A stretch of 64,000 nt of DNA, from NCBI RefSeq assembly GCF_024139115.2, contig NC_085139.1:107299935-107363934 (forward strand). Direction: 5' to 3'. The notes under the pieces were generated by a model that was given only the letters and a program-made list of their open reading frames with translations, was not told the origin of the DNA and searched no databases. A program made the position numbers and the translations under genes. This document shows, one piece after another, positions 1-10,290 of this stretch (positions are counted from its first letter, which is position 1; every line of letters begins with the position of its first letter). This stretch comes from Armigeres subalbatus. Taxonomy: Eukaryota; Arthropoda; Insecta; Diptera; Culicidae.

Positions 1-204
1 GTAGCATAAACTTCTCTCTATTAGTCTTTCACTTCTCTTACATAAATAGTGGATGGAACGGGAGGAAAAACATCAAATTTTGATACATGATATTTGGAAG
101 ATTTTGTACCAAATTACTTTGGCTGCACTGGCGACCACCTCGTCAGAGCAACCGACTAAAAAACAACAAGGCAGTCTCAATTGAGTTGTCACATCCTATC
201 CTAG

Positions 205-720
205 TTCGGTACCAACGACCGCCGCAGTACGACCTAGAGCGACTGAAGCAACCTGATGTCGCCACTGCATACGCGCAGCATCTCGAGGCAGCGTTGCCGG
301 AAGAGGGTGAGCTCGATGGGGCCCCTTTAGAGGGCTGCTGTAGTGCTGTAATGCAGTAAAAGCAGCCATTAACGACGCAGCGGAGAACAATGTCGGGTAT
401 GTGGGACGAAGTTGACGGAACGATTGGTTCGATGAAGAGTGCAGACAGATTCTAGAGGAGAAGGACGCAGCGCGGGCGGTCGCGCTGCAGCAAGGTACCC
501 GACAGAACGTGGAACGTTATAGACGGAAGCGGAGATAGCAGACCCGTCTTTTTCAGGAGAAGAAACGCCGCCTGGATAAAGCGGAGTGCGAGGAGATGGA
601 ACAGCTATGTTGGTCTCAAGAAACACGCAAGTTCTATCAGAAGCTCAACGCATCCCGCAAAGGCTTCGTGCCGCGAGCCGATATGTGCAGGGATAAGGAT
701 GGGAGCATCTTGAAGGACGA
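205..720 (+). pseudogene. RTE-like family A fragment, endonuclease-RT linker
   Basis: Internal scrap of the non-LTR retrotransposon family whose full-length copy lies at 49332-52802; it matches about 50608-51113 of that copy, the linker between endonuclease and reverse transcriptase. Recognisable peptides are YDLERLKQPDVATAYAQH and LEAALPEEGELDGAP. It is dead: a small duplication around 338-355 shifts the frame, a CAG-to-TAG change makes a stop at 536-538, and both ends are cut off inside the ORF. No target-site duplication was seen. The remnant at 4835-5706 begins about 100 bases further along the same element, so the two may be halves of one old insertion. Confidence 0.85.
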
Positions 721-1799
721 TTGATTAGTTCGGTATAATTCGTTAGAGTGGACGACTGCCACCGAGACCGCGAGGTGGAAATCGTTGTCAAGGCGACAGT
801 GAGAAGGCATTTGAGGCCGTCTAAGTCTTGGGACGCCATCGTTTTTTGACAGCCGCCGCCAATCAAGCCACTCGACGCCATTCCTCGATAGTCGAGTCGG
901 CTGTTAACGATCCACCATCCAAGCCATTTCTTGCTGTCACCATCCTTGGGCCAACTACCGGCCGCTATTTAGCCGCTTTCAAGGCCATTGTGTTAGAGAA
1001 ACTTTTGCTGGGGACTATCGTCTCGCCCTTGTCATGACCTCAGGGTCGTTTTTTTTGCGGAAGCTCTTCGGGAGAAATTGGGCGGATGAGCGGAAATACT
1101 TCCCTTAAAAGTTGTATCCAAGGTGGAGCAATTAATATGAAAATAGATTTGATATCAGGGCCTAACTTGTAAAATTGATAACACTTGAGCAAATTCAAAT
1201 ATGGTTCAAAGTTTCATTTTAATTTTTCCGTCATTCAAGCATTATTTGAACATAAAGGATAGGAATAGGATAAATTGTTACACACCTTTATATATCCATA
1301 TTGTCGTGCAAGGTCTCCTCCGTCAAACAAAGCACACAACAACAACCGTCGGTTGGGGCAGATCTTCGAAGGTCCATACCTCGGATTTCTCCAGGCTTGG
1401 GCCGAGTAGCTTTCGTCCAAATTTCATACAGCGTCGTCCGGTCTGTTTCGTCGTCGACCGGTCGGCCCCTTGTCCAAAATCCTTCCGTTGGCATTCGATG
1501 TTGTGTGGATATTGCAAGCGTCACACGGAGTCCCCCACCGCAACTACGGTACGTCATACACAAGGTCGATTTTTGTCGAAATTCACTCAAATACTTGCGT
1601 TGTTCTTTGCAGAACGACGCACTTCGATCTTCAGCACTTGATTTCAGGCACCACACCCTACGCCGGTGTTCCTTCCGTCGAATGCGTGGTCGGACAGGAA
1701 CGCACTTATTGCACTTTTTCTCAACCGGGGCTAATTCGACTGGCCACCCCAACAAACAACGAAAAGCTACAAATAAGCATCTAAGTTGAATTATTGTTT
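721..1799. other. non-genic stretch, no identified element
   Basis: No recognisable gene. Positions 770-1000 are rich in GCC and CCATC words, similar in composition to 4140-4640. Between 1288 and 1789 both strands carry open frames of 155-162 codons that overlap each other; neither shows a domain I recognise, and the mutual overlap suggests base composition or a decayed repeat rather than a gene. Confidence 0.4.
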
Positions 1800-1820
1800 A
1801 TTTGTAATCTTCATAGCTGA
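1800..1820. repeat. left 21-bp target-site duplication of SINE
   Basis: A 21-bp word beginning ATTTGTAATCTTC and ending AGCTGA occurs perfectly here and at 2258-2278, bracketing the tRNA-derived element between them. This is the signature of target-primed retroposition. Confidence 0.92.
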
Positions 1821-2257
1821 CGAGCTCGGTGGTCTAGTGGCTACCGCTTCTGCCTTATAAGCAGGAGGTCGTGGGTTCAATTCCAGGCTCGTCCCTTTCC
1901 TACTTTGTATTTCTATCATAGTTCTTTCTGTGTTTCACGTTCTACCAAAACGATTCCTACTGTTATAACCTTCCACACAATCCCAAAACCTCCCGTGGCA
2001 CCTATGAGAGGTCGTAGAGTTCTCTGCATCTTTCTTAAGTAGGTGTCCAACAAATCATCCTTCCCCTTCCTCAGCATTCGCAAGGACGTGGCCAGGACAG
2101 ATCTCGACTATTGGAGAGTGCAATGCTTCCATCTAAGAGATAGTGATTAGTCCCAAATCAATATCTGAGGTAACGGGTGAAAGTAATGCTTCTCTCATAC
2201 AATAGTCTTAGCTTGTACCACCTACGAATTTGTGCGAATTACTCAATGCTAATGCTA
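1821..2257 (+). mobile_element. tRNA-derived SINE with perfect 21-bp TSD
   Basis: A 437-bp SINE. The head is tRNA-like, with a pol III A box TGGTCTAGTGG at 1830-1840 and a consensus B box GGTTCAATTCC at 1874-1884; an anticodon-like stem-loop lies between them. The head cannot fold as a good tRNA because the T stem is mismatched, so I do not call a tRNA gene. The body is unrelated to tRNA and carries CAAGGACGTGGCC at 2081-2093, which recurs at 12239-12251 in a different retroposed unit. The 3' end is a short tail of AATGCT-type repeats (2244-2257). The perfect TSD implies fairly recent insertion. It differs from the Feilai SINEs elsewhere in the window; Gecko is a possible family match that I cannot confirm. 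Confidence 0.85.
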
Positions 2258-2278
2258 ATTTGTAATCTTCATAGCTGA
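2258..2278. repeat. right 21-bp target-site duplication of SINE
   Basis: Perfect direct copy of 1800-1820, immediately after the AATGCT-type tail of the SINE. Confidence 0.92.
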
Positions 2279-4139
2279 ATAAAATGGATCCTGAATAATT
2301 CGCTAGACAGATTTCATTTCAGCATTTGATCCAACTAATATTCGACTTGGCCTATTTGTTTGTTTACCACCTTTATTTGAGGTCGAACTAACGTTTTTGT
2401 TTTATCACATTTCAGCACATTGGGGAAGTGTAACAATGTGCTGAACTAATGATTTTTAAAGTTCTCTGTTCGACTATGATGTGATGCTCTAAAAGGGTGG
2501 TCGAATTGCGTTTGAATAGTAGATTAATCAGCAAGCATTAGACATCCTTCTTAACCGTTGTCCTTCTTAACCGTTGGATTTCACCTTTACCGGATCTATC
2601 GCACAGTGGAAGAAAACATTATAGTAGCTTATGCTTTTTCCGTTTGAAAGAAAGGCTTGAATTGATGATATTTGGATAGGAAAATAATAATTTATTTTCA
2701 AGACATTGTTGGAATCATTGTCAAGAACACTCATGCCTTTTATATTAGTGGGGCAATACATAATTGTTTCGTGATACATAATTGATTCCTGATCTATAAA
2801 GCTGTTGGAAATTACAACGAACAAAATTGCTGGAGCAATGAAGAAAATTTATGCAGTTGTTGTAAAGTTGTGCGGAAACGAACACAAACAAGTCATGAAA
2901 AATCGACCATATTGGATGTCTGTTACAGATTTCCTATGTACTAGTTGTTTTTTCTATATGTAAATAAATGTTGATATGTTGATGGCACAATCATTTCGCA
3001 ACCGGTTATTCAGAGATTCCGAGCAAGGTCGAACATAAATTCATTAAATTTTCATAAAACCCATCATTGCATTGGAGACGAATTTTATTTTATCGTTTTG
3101 ATTCTTATATTTTTTCCCAGTGTTGAATGGTTATGACTGGCTGAACAATGGTTGAAATAAAAAGTTATTAACCAGTTATTAACAAACTGTAGTTTGACAT
3201 ATTGACTTGTTGATTAAGAGTCCAATTATGATTCATATTCAGCCATACGATTATTTATGTTTTGCATTGAGTAAGCCATAACTTACAAATGAAGGATGGC
3301 GCGGATGGCAACGTTACCGGCGGATGATCAAATGACAGCAGTTCGAGACCCGATTTAGAAAAATTTTGAAATGATTATATGAAAATAGCAATTGTTACAA
3401 GTTTAATGGAGATCTTGATGATGTTAACCTCAATGCGTTATTATTTTCGAAGAATTTACATGTAGCTGAATTAAGGCTAAGTAAAATGCTTATTAGAGGT
3501 TTAACGAATCAGGTAATAAAATTGTTTTTCAAAATGAGATGTTGTAGCTGTATAACTTCTCCAAAATTGTGTGAACAAAGCCTGAACAGAAGTTGCGATA
3601 AGAAATAGTACAGACATAATTCAACACAGTGCTGAACTGAATCATCACACTGATGTTAGTTAAACTAGTGAATGTTTGTTGGGACGCCGGTTCCCTACGG
3701 CACGCGTTCACACTACCGAGAATAAAGATGGAGACTTTTAAGAAATTGCACTATTGAAAATATACGTCCGTTAGTGGCAAAGGCGTTCACCTGAAAGAGA
3801 CTGGATGATCGTTAGATGACGTTTTTGTTCTTTTTCTTCGAAGTCGAGCTCACTCATCGATGATATTTAATGATGACATTTGCGAATAACCATGACGAGA
3901 TTTTTGATGAACTGTAGCACGATGATTGCGGTGGTGTGTAACCGGTAAGGTTTGGGATGTAGGGATGTGCAGGGGTAGGTGCGATTCCAATATATTTTTT
4001 TCTTTTCTTTTTTTTTTTGTTTAGATTCTAATTAGGTTTTAATTTAATTTCTTGTTTGCAGTTAAATTCAGTTTATTTATGCTTAGGTCATAGTTAGGCT
4101 AGATTTATGTACAATTGTTATCAAAAATATAAATGTGAC
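2279..4139. other. AT-rich non-genic stretch
   Basis: AT-rich sequence with only short chance reading frames and no element boundary that I can define. Confidence 0.5.
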
Positions 4140-4834
4140 CTTTTCACGGGTAACAGTTGCGAACCGCCACGCCACCGCTGCGTTGCACTGCCGCAGTCTT
4201 TTCACGCCGAAACCGTTCCAGACCGCTCACTGCTTGCTTCCCTGAAGCCACTTCATGCCGCCAGAAACTTTCGACTGGCCAACACCTGGCCCTTGCTAAG
4301 CTCCGCTTATATTGAAGCCATCCGCCGCCAACGCCATCATCGTGCCGCCCTTGACAGGCCATCAGTCGGCCGTCATCAAGCTAACGCCATCTTCGATTGA
4401 AGCCATTCGCCGCCAGTGGCGTTCCATTAGTCAGCCGTCATCCAGCCGCCATTCATCCATCGCAAAGCCCACTTCACTGCGCATCACCGTCGCCGCTTCT
4501 ACGTTCCCCGCCGTTATCGGCTTTCGAGAAGCCACCACTCGACCCTCACTCGACCAGGTCCAGGCCGGCGTTGTCATCTCTCCGCTGGTTTCTCGTCAAA
4601 GCAGTGTTGCGAAGCTCACCGTTACCCGTAGCCACCGAATAAAAATCCTAAAATGTAAATCAACTTAATTTTTATTGGGACCACCCCACCGAAAACTCTC
4701 CCTTCCAAACAACGCCCTGGGATCCGAGAGAAAAGAAGTCTTGTGTGCCCACCCCGGAAGCTGCCGTTGGCTCTAGACCAGCAGCTTGGGGCTTAGGCAC
4801 GTCCTCTTCTGGGACGTAGCAGGACTCCCGGGGT
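4140..4834. other. GC-rich segment with reiterated GAAGCCAT words
   Basis: This block is markedly richer in GC than its flanks. It contains imperfect reiterations of GAAGCCATNCGCCGCCA (around 4314, 4400) and GAAGCCAC (4251, 4529). Open frames of 81-118 codons exist on both strands with no recognisable domain. Its composition resembles 770-1000; it may be decayed retroelement UTR, which is inference only. Confidence 0.35.
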
Positions 4835-5706
4835 CAAATATAGTTTCAAGTTCAGGGGACGATGGAAGCCAACCAGCCCCCAACTTGAGGGAAGTTAAGG
4901 ATGCCATCCAACAGCTAAAGACCAATAAAGCAGCTGGTAAGGATGGTATCGGAGCTGAGCTCATCAAGATGGGCCCGGAAAAGCTAGCCACTTGCCTGCA
5001 CAAACTGATAGTCAGAATCTGGGAAACTGAACAGCTACCGGAGGAGTGGAAGGGGAAGGAAGGGGTCATATGCCCCATCTTCAAGAAAGGCGACAAGCTG
5101 GAGTGTGAGAACTTTCGAGCGATCACCATCTTTAATGCCGCCTACAAAGTGATATCATAAATCATCTTCCGTCGTCTGTCACAGTGTCACCATTAGTCAA
5201 TGAGTTCGTGGGAAGTTATGAATCCGACTTCGTTGACGGCCGCTCGACAACGGACCAGATCTTTACTGTACGGCAAATCCTTCAAAAATGCCGTGAAAAC
5301 CGCACCATCTGTTCATTGATTTCAAGACGGCATACGACAGTATAGACCATGTAGAGCTATGGAAAATTATGAACGAGAACAGCTTCTCTGGAAAGCTTAC
5401 CAGACTGATCAAAGCAACGGTGGATGGTGTGCAAAACTGTGCAAAACTGATTTCGGGCGAACACTCCAGTTCGAATCGCGCCGAAGACTAAGGTGCCCGC
5501 CAGAGTAAACGCGACGAGCGATGCGACGCGACGCGACTCACGTAAAAGAATAACAATCAATATCAACAGGCTGTCAAATTGCACTGTCGCGTCGCGTCGC
5601 ATCGCACGTCGCGTTTACTCTGGCTTGCCCCTAAGACAAAGTGATGAACTTTCGTGCCTGTTGTTCAACATTGCACTTGAAGGTGTCATGCGGAGAGCCG
5701 GGGTAT
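4835..5706 (+). pseudogene. RTE-like family A reverse transcriptase fragment
   Basis: Reverse transcriptase part of a family A element, matching about 51217-51922 of the copy at 49332-52802. The N-terminal RT region is clear (KTNKAAGKDGIGAELI, PEKLATCLHKLIVRIWE, KKGDKLECENFRAIT), then the frame stops at about 5158 where the consensus reads through. Downstream pieces are in shifted frames (DGRSTTDQIFTVRQILQK, then LLFNIALEGVMRRAG), with small insertions and losses and a 140-bp MITE inserted at 5492-5631. The catalytic FADD box lies beyond the 3' break at about 5706, so no activity is possible. Confidence 0.88.
5492..5631. mobile_element. 140-bp MITE inside the RT fragment, TAA TSD
   Basis: Its ends are inverted: GCCAGAGTAAACGCGAC on the left and GTCGCGTTTACTCTGGC on the right, with outer bases GGTGCC against GGGGC. 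TAA is present on both sides (5489-5491 and 5632-5634), and removing the insert plus one TAA restores the family A sequence seen at 51850-51860. The subterminal parts are rich in GCGACGCGAC. A 3-bp TAA duplication with GG-starting termini fits the PIF/Harbinger group; that assignment is inference from termini. Confidence 0.85.
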
Positions 5707-5985
5707 AGACCACTAACAGAGGATAGAGAAGTCGAAGATACGCGACCGACTTGATTTGTGTCTGGCTGGCAATTGGATTCCCTTCTTAGAAATCATCCTG
5801 AAATTTCCATAGGAATGCCTCCAAAAGATTTTCCAGAGAGCTCACAAAAAATTTTTAGGAGTTCTACTACGAAACAAGAAAGTCTTGAAGTTTCATTCAA
5901 ATGATGCAGGAAATGGAAATGATCCTAGAGTTTCGCCAAGCAAACCCCAAATAATTCTACACGTATTTCCTAAATTCTAAACCGA

Positions 5986-8076
5986 TTATTATTTATTTAT
6001 TCAGACTTAGGCCGAAGTGGCCTGTGCGGTATATAAGAGTCTCCTCCATTCGGCTCGGTCCATGGCTACACGTCGCCAACCACGCAGTCTACGGAGGGTC
6101 CGCAAGTCATCTTCCACCTGATCGATCCACCTTGCCTGCTGCGCACCTCGCCTTCTTGTGCCCGTCGGATCGTTGTCGAGAACCATTTTCACCGGGTTAC
6201 TGTCCGACACTCTGGCTACGTGCCCGGCCCATCGCAGTCGTCCGATTTTCGCGGTGTGAACGATGGATGGTTCTCCCAACAGCTGATGCAATTCGTGGTT
6301 CATTCGCCTCCTCCACGTACCGTCCGCCATCTGCACCCCACCATAGATGGTACGCAGCACTTTCCTTTCGAAAACTCCAAGTGCGCGTTAGTCCTCCACG
6401 AGCATCGTCCAGGTCTCGTGTCCGTAGAGGACTACCGGTCTAATGAGCGTTTTGTAGATTGTCAGTTTGGTACGGCGGCGAACTCTATTCGATCGGAGCG
6501 TCTTGCGGAGTCCAAAGTACGTACGATTTCCAGCCACTATGCGTCTCCGAATTTCTCTGCTGGTGTCATTTTCGGCAGTCACCAGTGAGCCCAAGTACAC
6601 AAATTCTTCTACCACTTCGATTTCGTCACCACCGATGCAAACTCGCGGTGGGTGGCTCACATTGTCTTCTCTTGAACCTCTTCCTATAATGTACTTCGTC
6701 TTCGACGTGTTGATGACTAGTCCGATCCGCTTAGCTTCCCTCTTCAGTCTGATGTAGGCTTCCTCCATCTTCTCAAAGTTACGTGCCATAATATCTATGT
6801 CGTCGGCGAAACCAAATAGCTGGACGGACTTATTGAAAATTGTACCACTCGTGTTAATCCCTGCTCTTCGTATTACCCCTTCCAAAGCGATGTTGAATAG
6901 CAAACACGAAAGACCATCACCTTGCCGTAACCCTCTGCGGGTTTCGAAGGGACTCGAGAATGCCCCTGAAACTCGAACTACGCACATCACCCGATCCATC
7001 GTCGCCTTGATCAACCGTATCAGTTTATCCGGAAAACCGTGTTCGTGCATTAGCTGCCATAGCTGGTCCCGATCGATTGTATCATATGCGGCTTTGAAGT
7101 CGATGAATAGATGATGTTTGGGCACGTTGTATTCGCGGCATTTCTGCAGTACTTGGCGAATGGCGAACACCTGGTCCGTGGTGGAGCGTTCGCCCATAAA
7201 ACCCGCCTGGTACTGCCCCACGAACTCCCTTGCAGTTGGTGCTAGTCGACGGCATAAAATTTGGGAGAGTACCTTGTAGGCGGCGTTCAGCAATGTGATT
7301 GCACGGTAGTTGCTACAATCCAGCTTATCGCCCTTTTGTAGATGAGACACACGACACCTTCCATCCACTCCTGCGGCAAAACTTCCTCCTCCCAAATCTT
7401 GGTAATGACCCAGTGCAGCGCTCTAGCCAGTGCCTCACCACCGTGTTTAAATAGCTCTCCTGGTAGTTGGTCAACCCCAGGGGCTTTGTTGTTCTTCAGC
7501 CGGCCAATCTCCTCCTGGATTTCCTGGAGATCCGGAGCCGGGAAGATTATATCTTCGTCTGCCACATCGCAATTCAGGTGTTCTTCGTAGTGCTGCCGCC
7601 ACCTTTGGATCACCTCACGCTCGTTCGTAAGAAGGTTCCCGTTTATGTCCTTACACATATCAGGCTGTGGCACGTGGCCCTTACGTGAACGGTTTAACTT
7701 CTCATAGAACTTTCGTGTGTTATTAGCGCGGTACAGTTGCTCCGTTTCTTCACGGTCTCGATCTTTCTGCTGGCGCTTTTTCCTCCGGAAAATCGAGTTT
7801 TGTCTGTTCCGCGCCTGTTTATATCGTGCCTCGTTCGCCCTCGTGCGGTGTTGCAGCAATCTCGCCCATGCTGCATTCTTCTCTTCCACTAACTGCTCAC
7901 ATTCGCCGTCATACCAGTCGTTTCTCTGATCCGGGGGCACCGTGCCAAGTGCAGCGGTTGCGGTGCTACCAATGGCGGATCGAATATCTCTCCAGCCATC
8001 TTCAAGAGACGCTGCGCCTAGCTGCTCTTCCGTTGGGAGTGCCACTTCCAGCTGCTGCGCGTATTCTTGGGCTAGT
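5986..8076 (-). mobile_element. RTE-like family B retrotransposon, 5'-truncated, 16-bp TSD
   Basis: A non-LTR retrotransposon on the minus strand, bracketed by the perfect 16-bp direct repeat CTAAATTCTAAACCGA at 5970-5985 and 8077-8092. Its 3' end (low coordinates) carries AATAA/AATAAAT reiterations. The 5' end stops inside the ORF between endonuclease and RT, a normal outcome of incomplete target-primed reverse transcription. It is related to, but clearly distinct from, family A (49332-52802). The RTE assignment rests on the EN-RT single-ORF layout, the very short 3' UTR and the C-terminal region; it is not database-checked. Confidence 0.92.
6007..8076 (-). pseudogene. family B EN-RT polyprotein remnant (RT intact motifs, two lesions)
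   Basis: The remaining part of the ORF starts in the linker (LAQEYAQQLEVALPTEEQLG) and runs through the RT domain: KNNKAPGVDQLPGELFK, GERSTTDQVFAIRQ, HLFIDFKAAYDTIDRDQLW, RRGLRQGDGLSCLLFNIAL and the catalytic FADDIDIM. The C-terminal domain ends with LRRLRGWRRVAMDRAEW. Two lesions break it: a one-base loss near 7333 in the run encoding IYKKGDKL, and a stop codon after MLVED near 6385 where the homologue reads into ALGVFERK. The endonuclease is absent through 5' truncation. Confidence 0.9.
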
Positions 8077-8092
8077 CTAAATTCTAAACCGA

Positions 8093-10268
8093 ACTCCACT
8101 AGAAAATTCGTCGAAAAATCCCAGCCGAATTTCTACAACACAATTATACCATGAATTTATTTTGATTTTATGGCACATAATAAACATGAGAAGTAGCTGA
8201 AGAAGCTAAAGCTAATTTGTGTAGAAGACAAAAATTCCTGAAACCGGATACATATTCTAAAAGAATTGCCGATAATCACGAATAATCTGTTATTATCCTC
8301 TGTTCAATATTCGGGTATAAAAATGTAGTTTCAAAACATTCCGTAGAAACCTCACAACCCCCATGTGTTCACATCTATGTAGTTGTATGGCAATGCTCTC
8401 AGCATCAGCTGTGCGACCCTCACCGGCTCTTGTAAAGCCCACACATCGCATCGTTCCCCATACACCTGCCCACAACTCGCCCGCGAGCTTCTATACATCA
8501 AGTGCTTGCTGGCTGATGGGGTGAACGAGAGCATGGACTGCGTTTGCGTTGCGCTATCAACTTACTATTACCAGAGCGAGCTTAAAAGTCATTGTCAAGG
8601 CAAAACGACCTGCTGATGACGGCGACGCGTCGTCAGTTCACCGTCGTCGCCGGGTGTGAGAAAATGAGCCAAATGCCTCGTGATTTTCGTTCCCGTCATA
8701 ACGACGCACGCAGGTAATCGACACCGGCACAACACTACGGCGGCAATGGTGATGACAAAAAAAAAGCTCATAAGTCATAATCACTTCCATCCGCCCCGGT
8801 ATGTTTACGAGTTGAGCTTCCAGTAAATTGTGCAACATATAAGGCAGTTTGCACGCTTAATCGGTGCTTTGCGTTGTTCGCGTTTGCATTGGTGTAGTTA
8901 GAAGACGTTGTAAAGGGGATTTGGGTTATATTCCAATCGATTCAGCTCGACGAATTTACCTCAATCAAATCAAACCACTCCATCAATTCTTTCCGTGTCG
9001 TTTTCCTTATCGTTGGGTTTTACTTACTTATTATCTACATCAAAATACGTAACGCCAATTGAATCAAGTACCGTTTTACTGTAGGTTAACCAATTTCTTA
9101 TTACAAATCTTGCCTTCAAATAGACTTCCGCTACCTTGAACCTTCCGTTACACCTTCAGTTTTGCTCCTGGTTACGCCCATGCGTGTTCACTAACTCAAT
9201 GAGTGAGAAATTGATGAAGGAACAATGCTTCGCATAAAGTGGACCGTGAATTCTTAACAGCTCCGAGTAGTTAATGGCAACAAAACATTTTGCAGAGTGG
9301 ACGGCACGGCAACAGAAAATCTAAAAAGCTTAGAAGCCGTCCGATGGCAAAGGGCATGAATCCAATTAGCGAGCTTCTTAGCATCTCGCTTTTAACATAA
9401 TGTCAAACGATTATGGTATGCTAATTGGGTCCTATACTGGTGCGCTGCATTCGCCGTCGCTGTCGCCGGCAACGGCAAATCGCAATTTAGCAGTGGCAGT
9501 GGACATCGGATCAACATCAAATCGTCTGCGACGAGGCCACGCGATCGACTATAAACGGAGCGGCCCAGAACGGTACGAGGTGTGACCCCAGCTTGTGGTG
9601 GTTTATTTTTTATACGAAACTTTAGTTCTTGAATCGATAACAGCATCGCCGCACCGCAACTGTTAACCGGGCCCAGTAGAAGTCGTTATCCTTGGGCGGA
9701 ACTCGTGGGCCAAGCGCGCGTTGAACCGGTTCGACTAGCTGACCGTCCACTTAGGAGACAGTGCGTTTGGTAGGCTTTGAACCTTCAGATTTGCGTTTCT
9801 CTCTAGCTGAAACGCGATTTTCTTAGTAGTTGTGGTGGTTTGTTCTGTTTTTGAATTTGATATAATTACGATTGATGGGTTGTTTTATTTGACAAGGTTG
9901 GGCTGATCTTTCGGAGTGTTTTCACTATTCACTAATGGTATCGAAGCAAGTTTGTAAACTGAGTTTAGGTATTTACAGCAGGAAGTTGTACCTTTAGAGT
10001 TTGAACCATGAAAGATTTGTTGAAGGTGATTTTACTGATGTTATCCAGACAATCTTGACCAAATTCGCTTTTGTATAGTGTAGATATTTCTCATTTCATT
10101 TTAAATAGATAGGAGTGCTCCACAACTGCTCTTCAAAGTGTGTGCACAGTTTCTCAAACAAACGAACAATGTTCAGTACATTTCCGAGCAATTTTTTTCT
10201 TGTTTTTTCGGTCAGAATACGTATTTTTGGACGAAGATTCAGATTATATAAAAATCTAGTTTTGATAA
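8093..10268. other. low-repeat non-genic stretch
   Basis: No repeat family or coding exon recognised. Base composition is more balanced than the surrounding AT-rich repeats, and reading frames are short (60-87 codons) on both strands. A locally self-complementary GC-rich patch lies near 8610-8650. It could be intron or intergenic DNA of a host gene, possibly with regulatory content; nothing in the sequence proves that. Confidence 0.4.
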
Positions 10269-10290
10269 AAAAGAAATGTCTCATATGCAG
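10269..10290. repeat. left 22-bp direct repeat flanking the promoter-monomer unit
   Basis: A 22-bp word starting AAAAGAAATGTCTC and ending ATGCAG is repeated perfectly at 12438-12459. It brackets the whole 10291-12437 unit and is read as a target-site duplication. Confidence 0.92.

Noticed and set aside
1288..1789. 155-162 codon genes on opposite strands
   Set aside because: They overlap each other almost completely and contain no recognisable domain; the cysteines do not form a clear motif.
1823..1896. A tRNA gene with anticodon-like UAU
   Set aside because: The T stem is mismatched, and the segment is the head of a 437-bp unit flanked by a 21-bp TSD, so it is a SINE head.
4107..4668. Basic proteins of 97-118 codons in the GC-rich block
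   Set aside because: Open on both strands with low-complexity composition; no start context or domain supports them.
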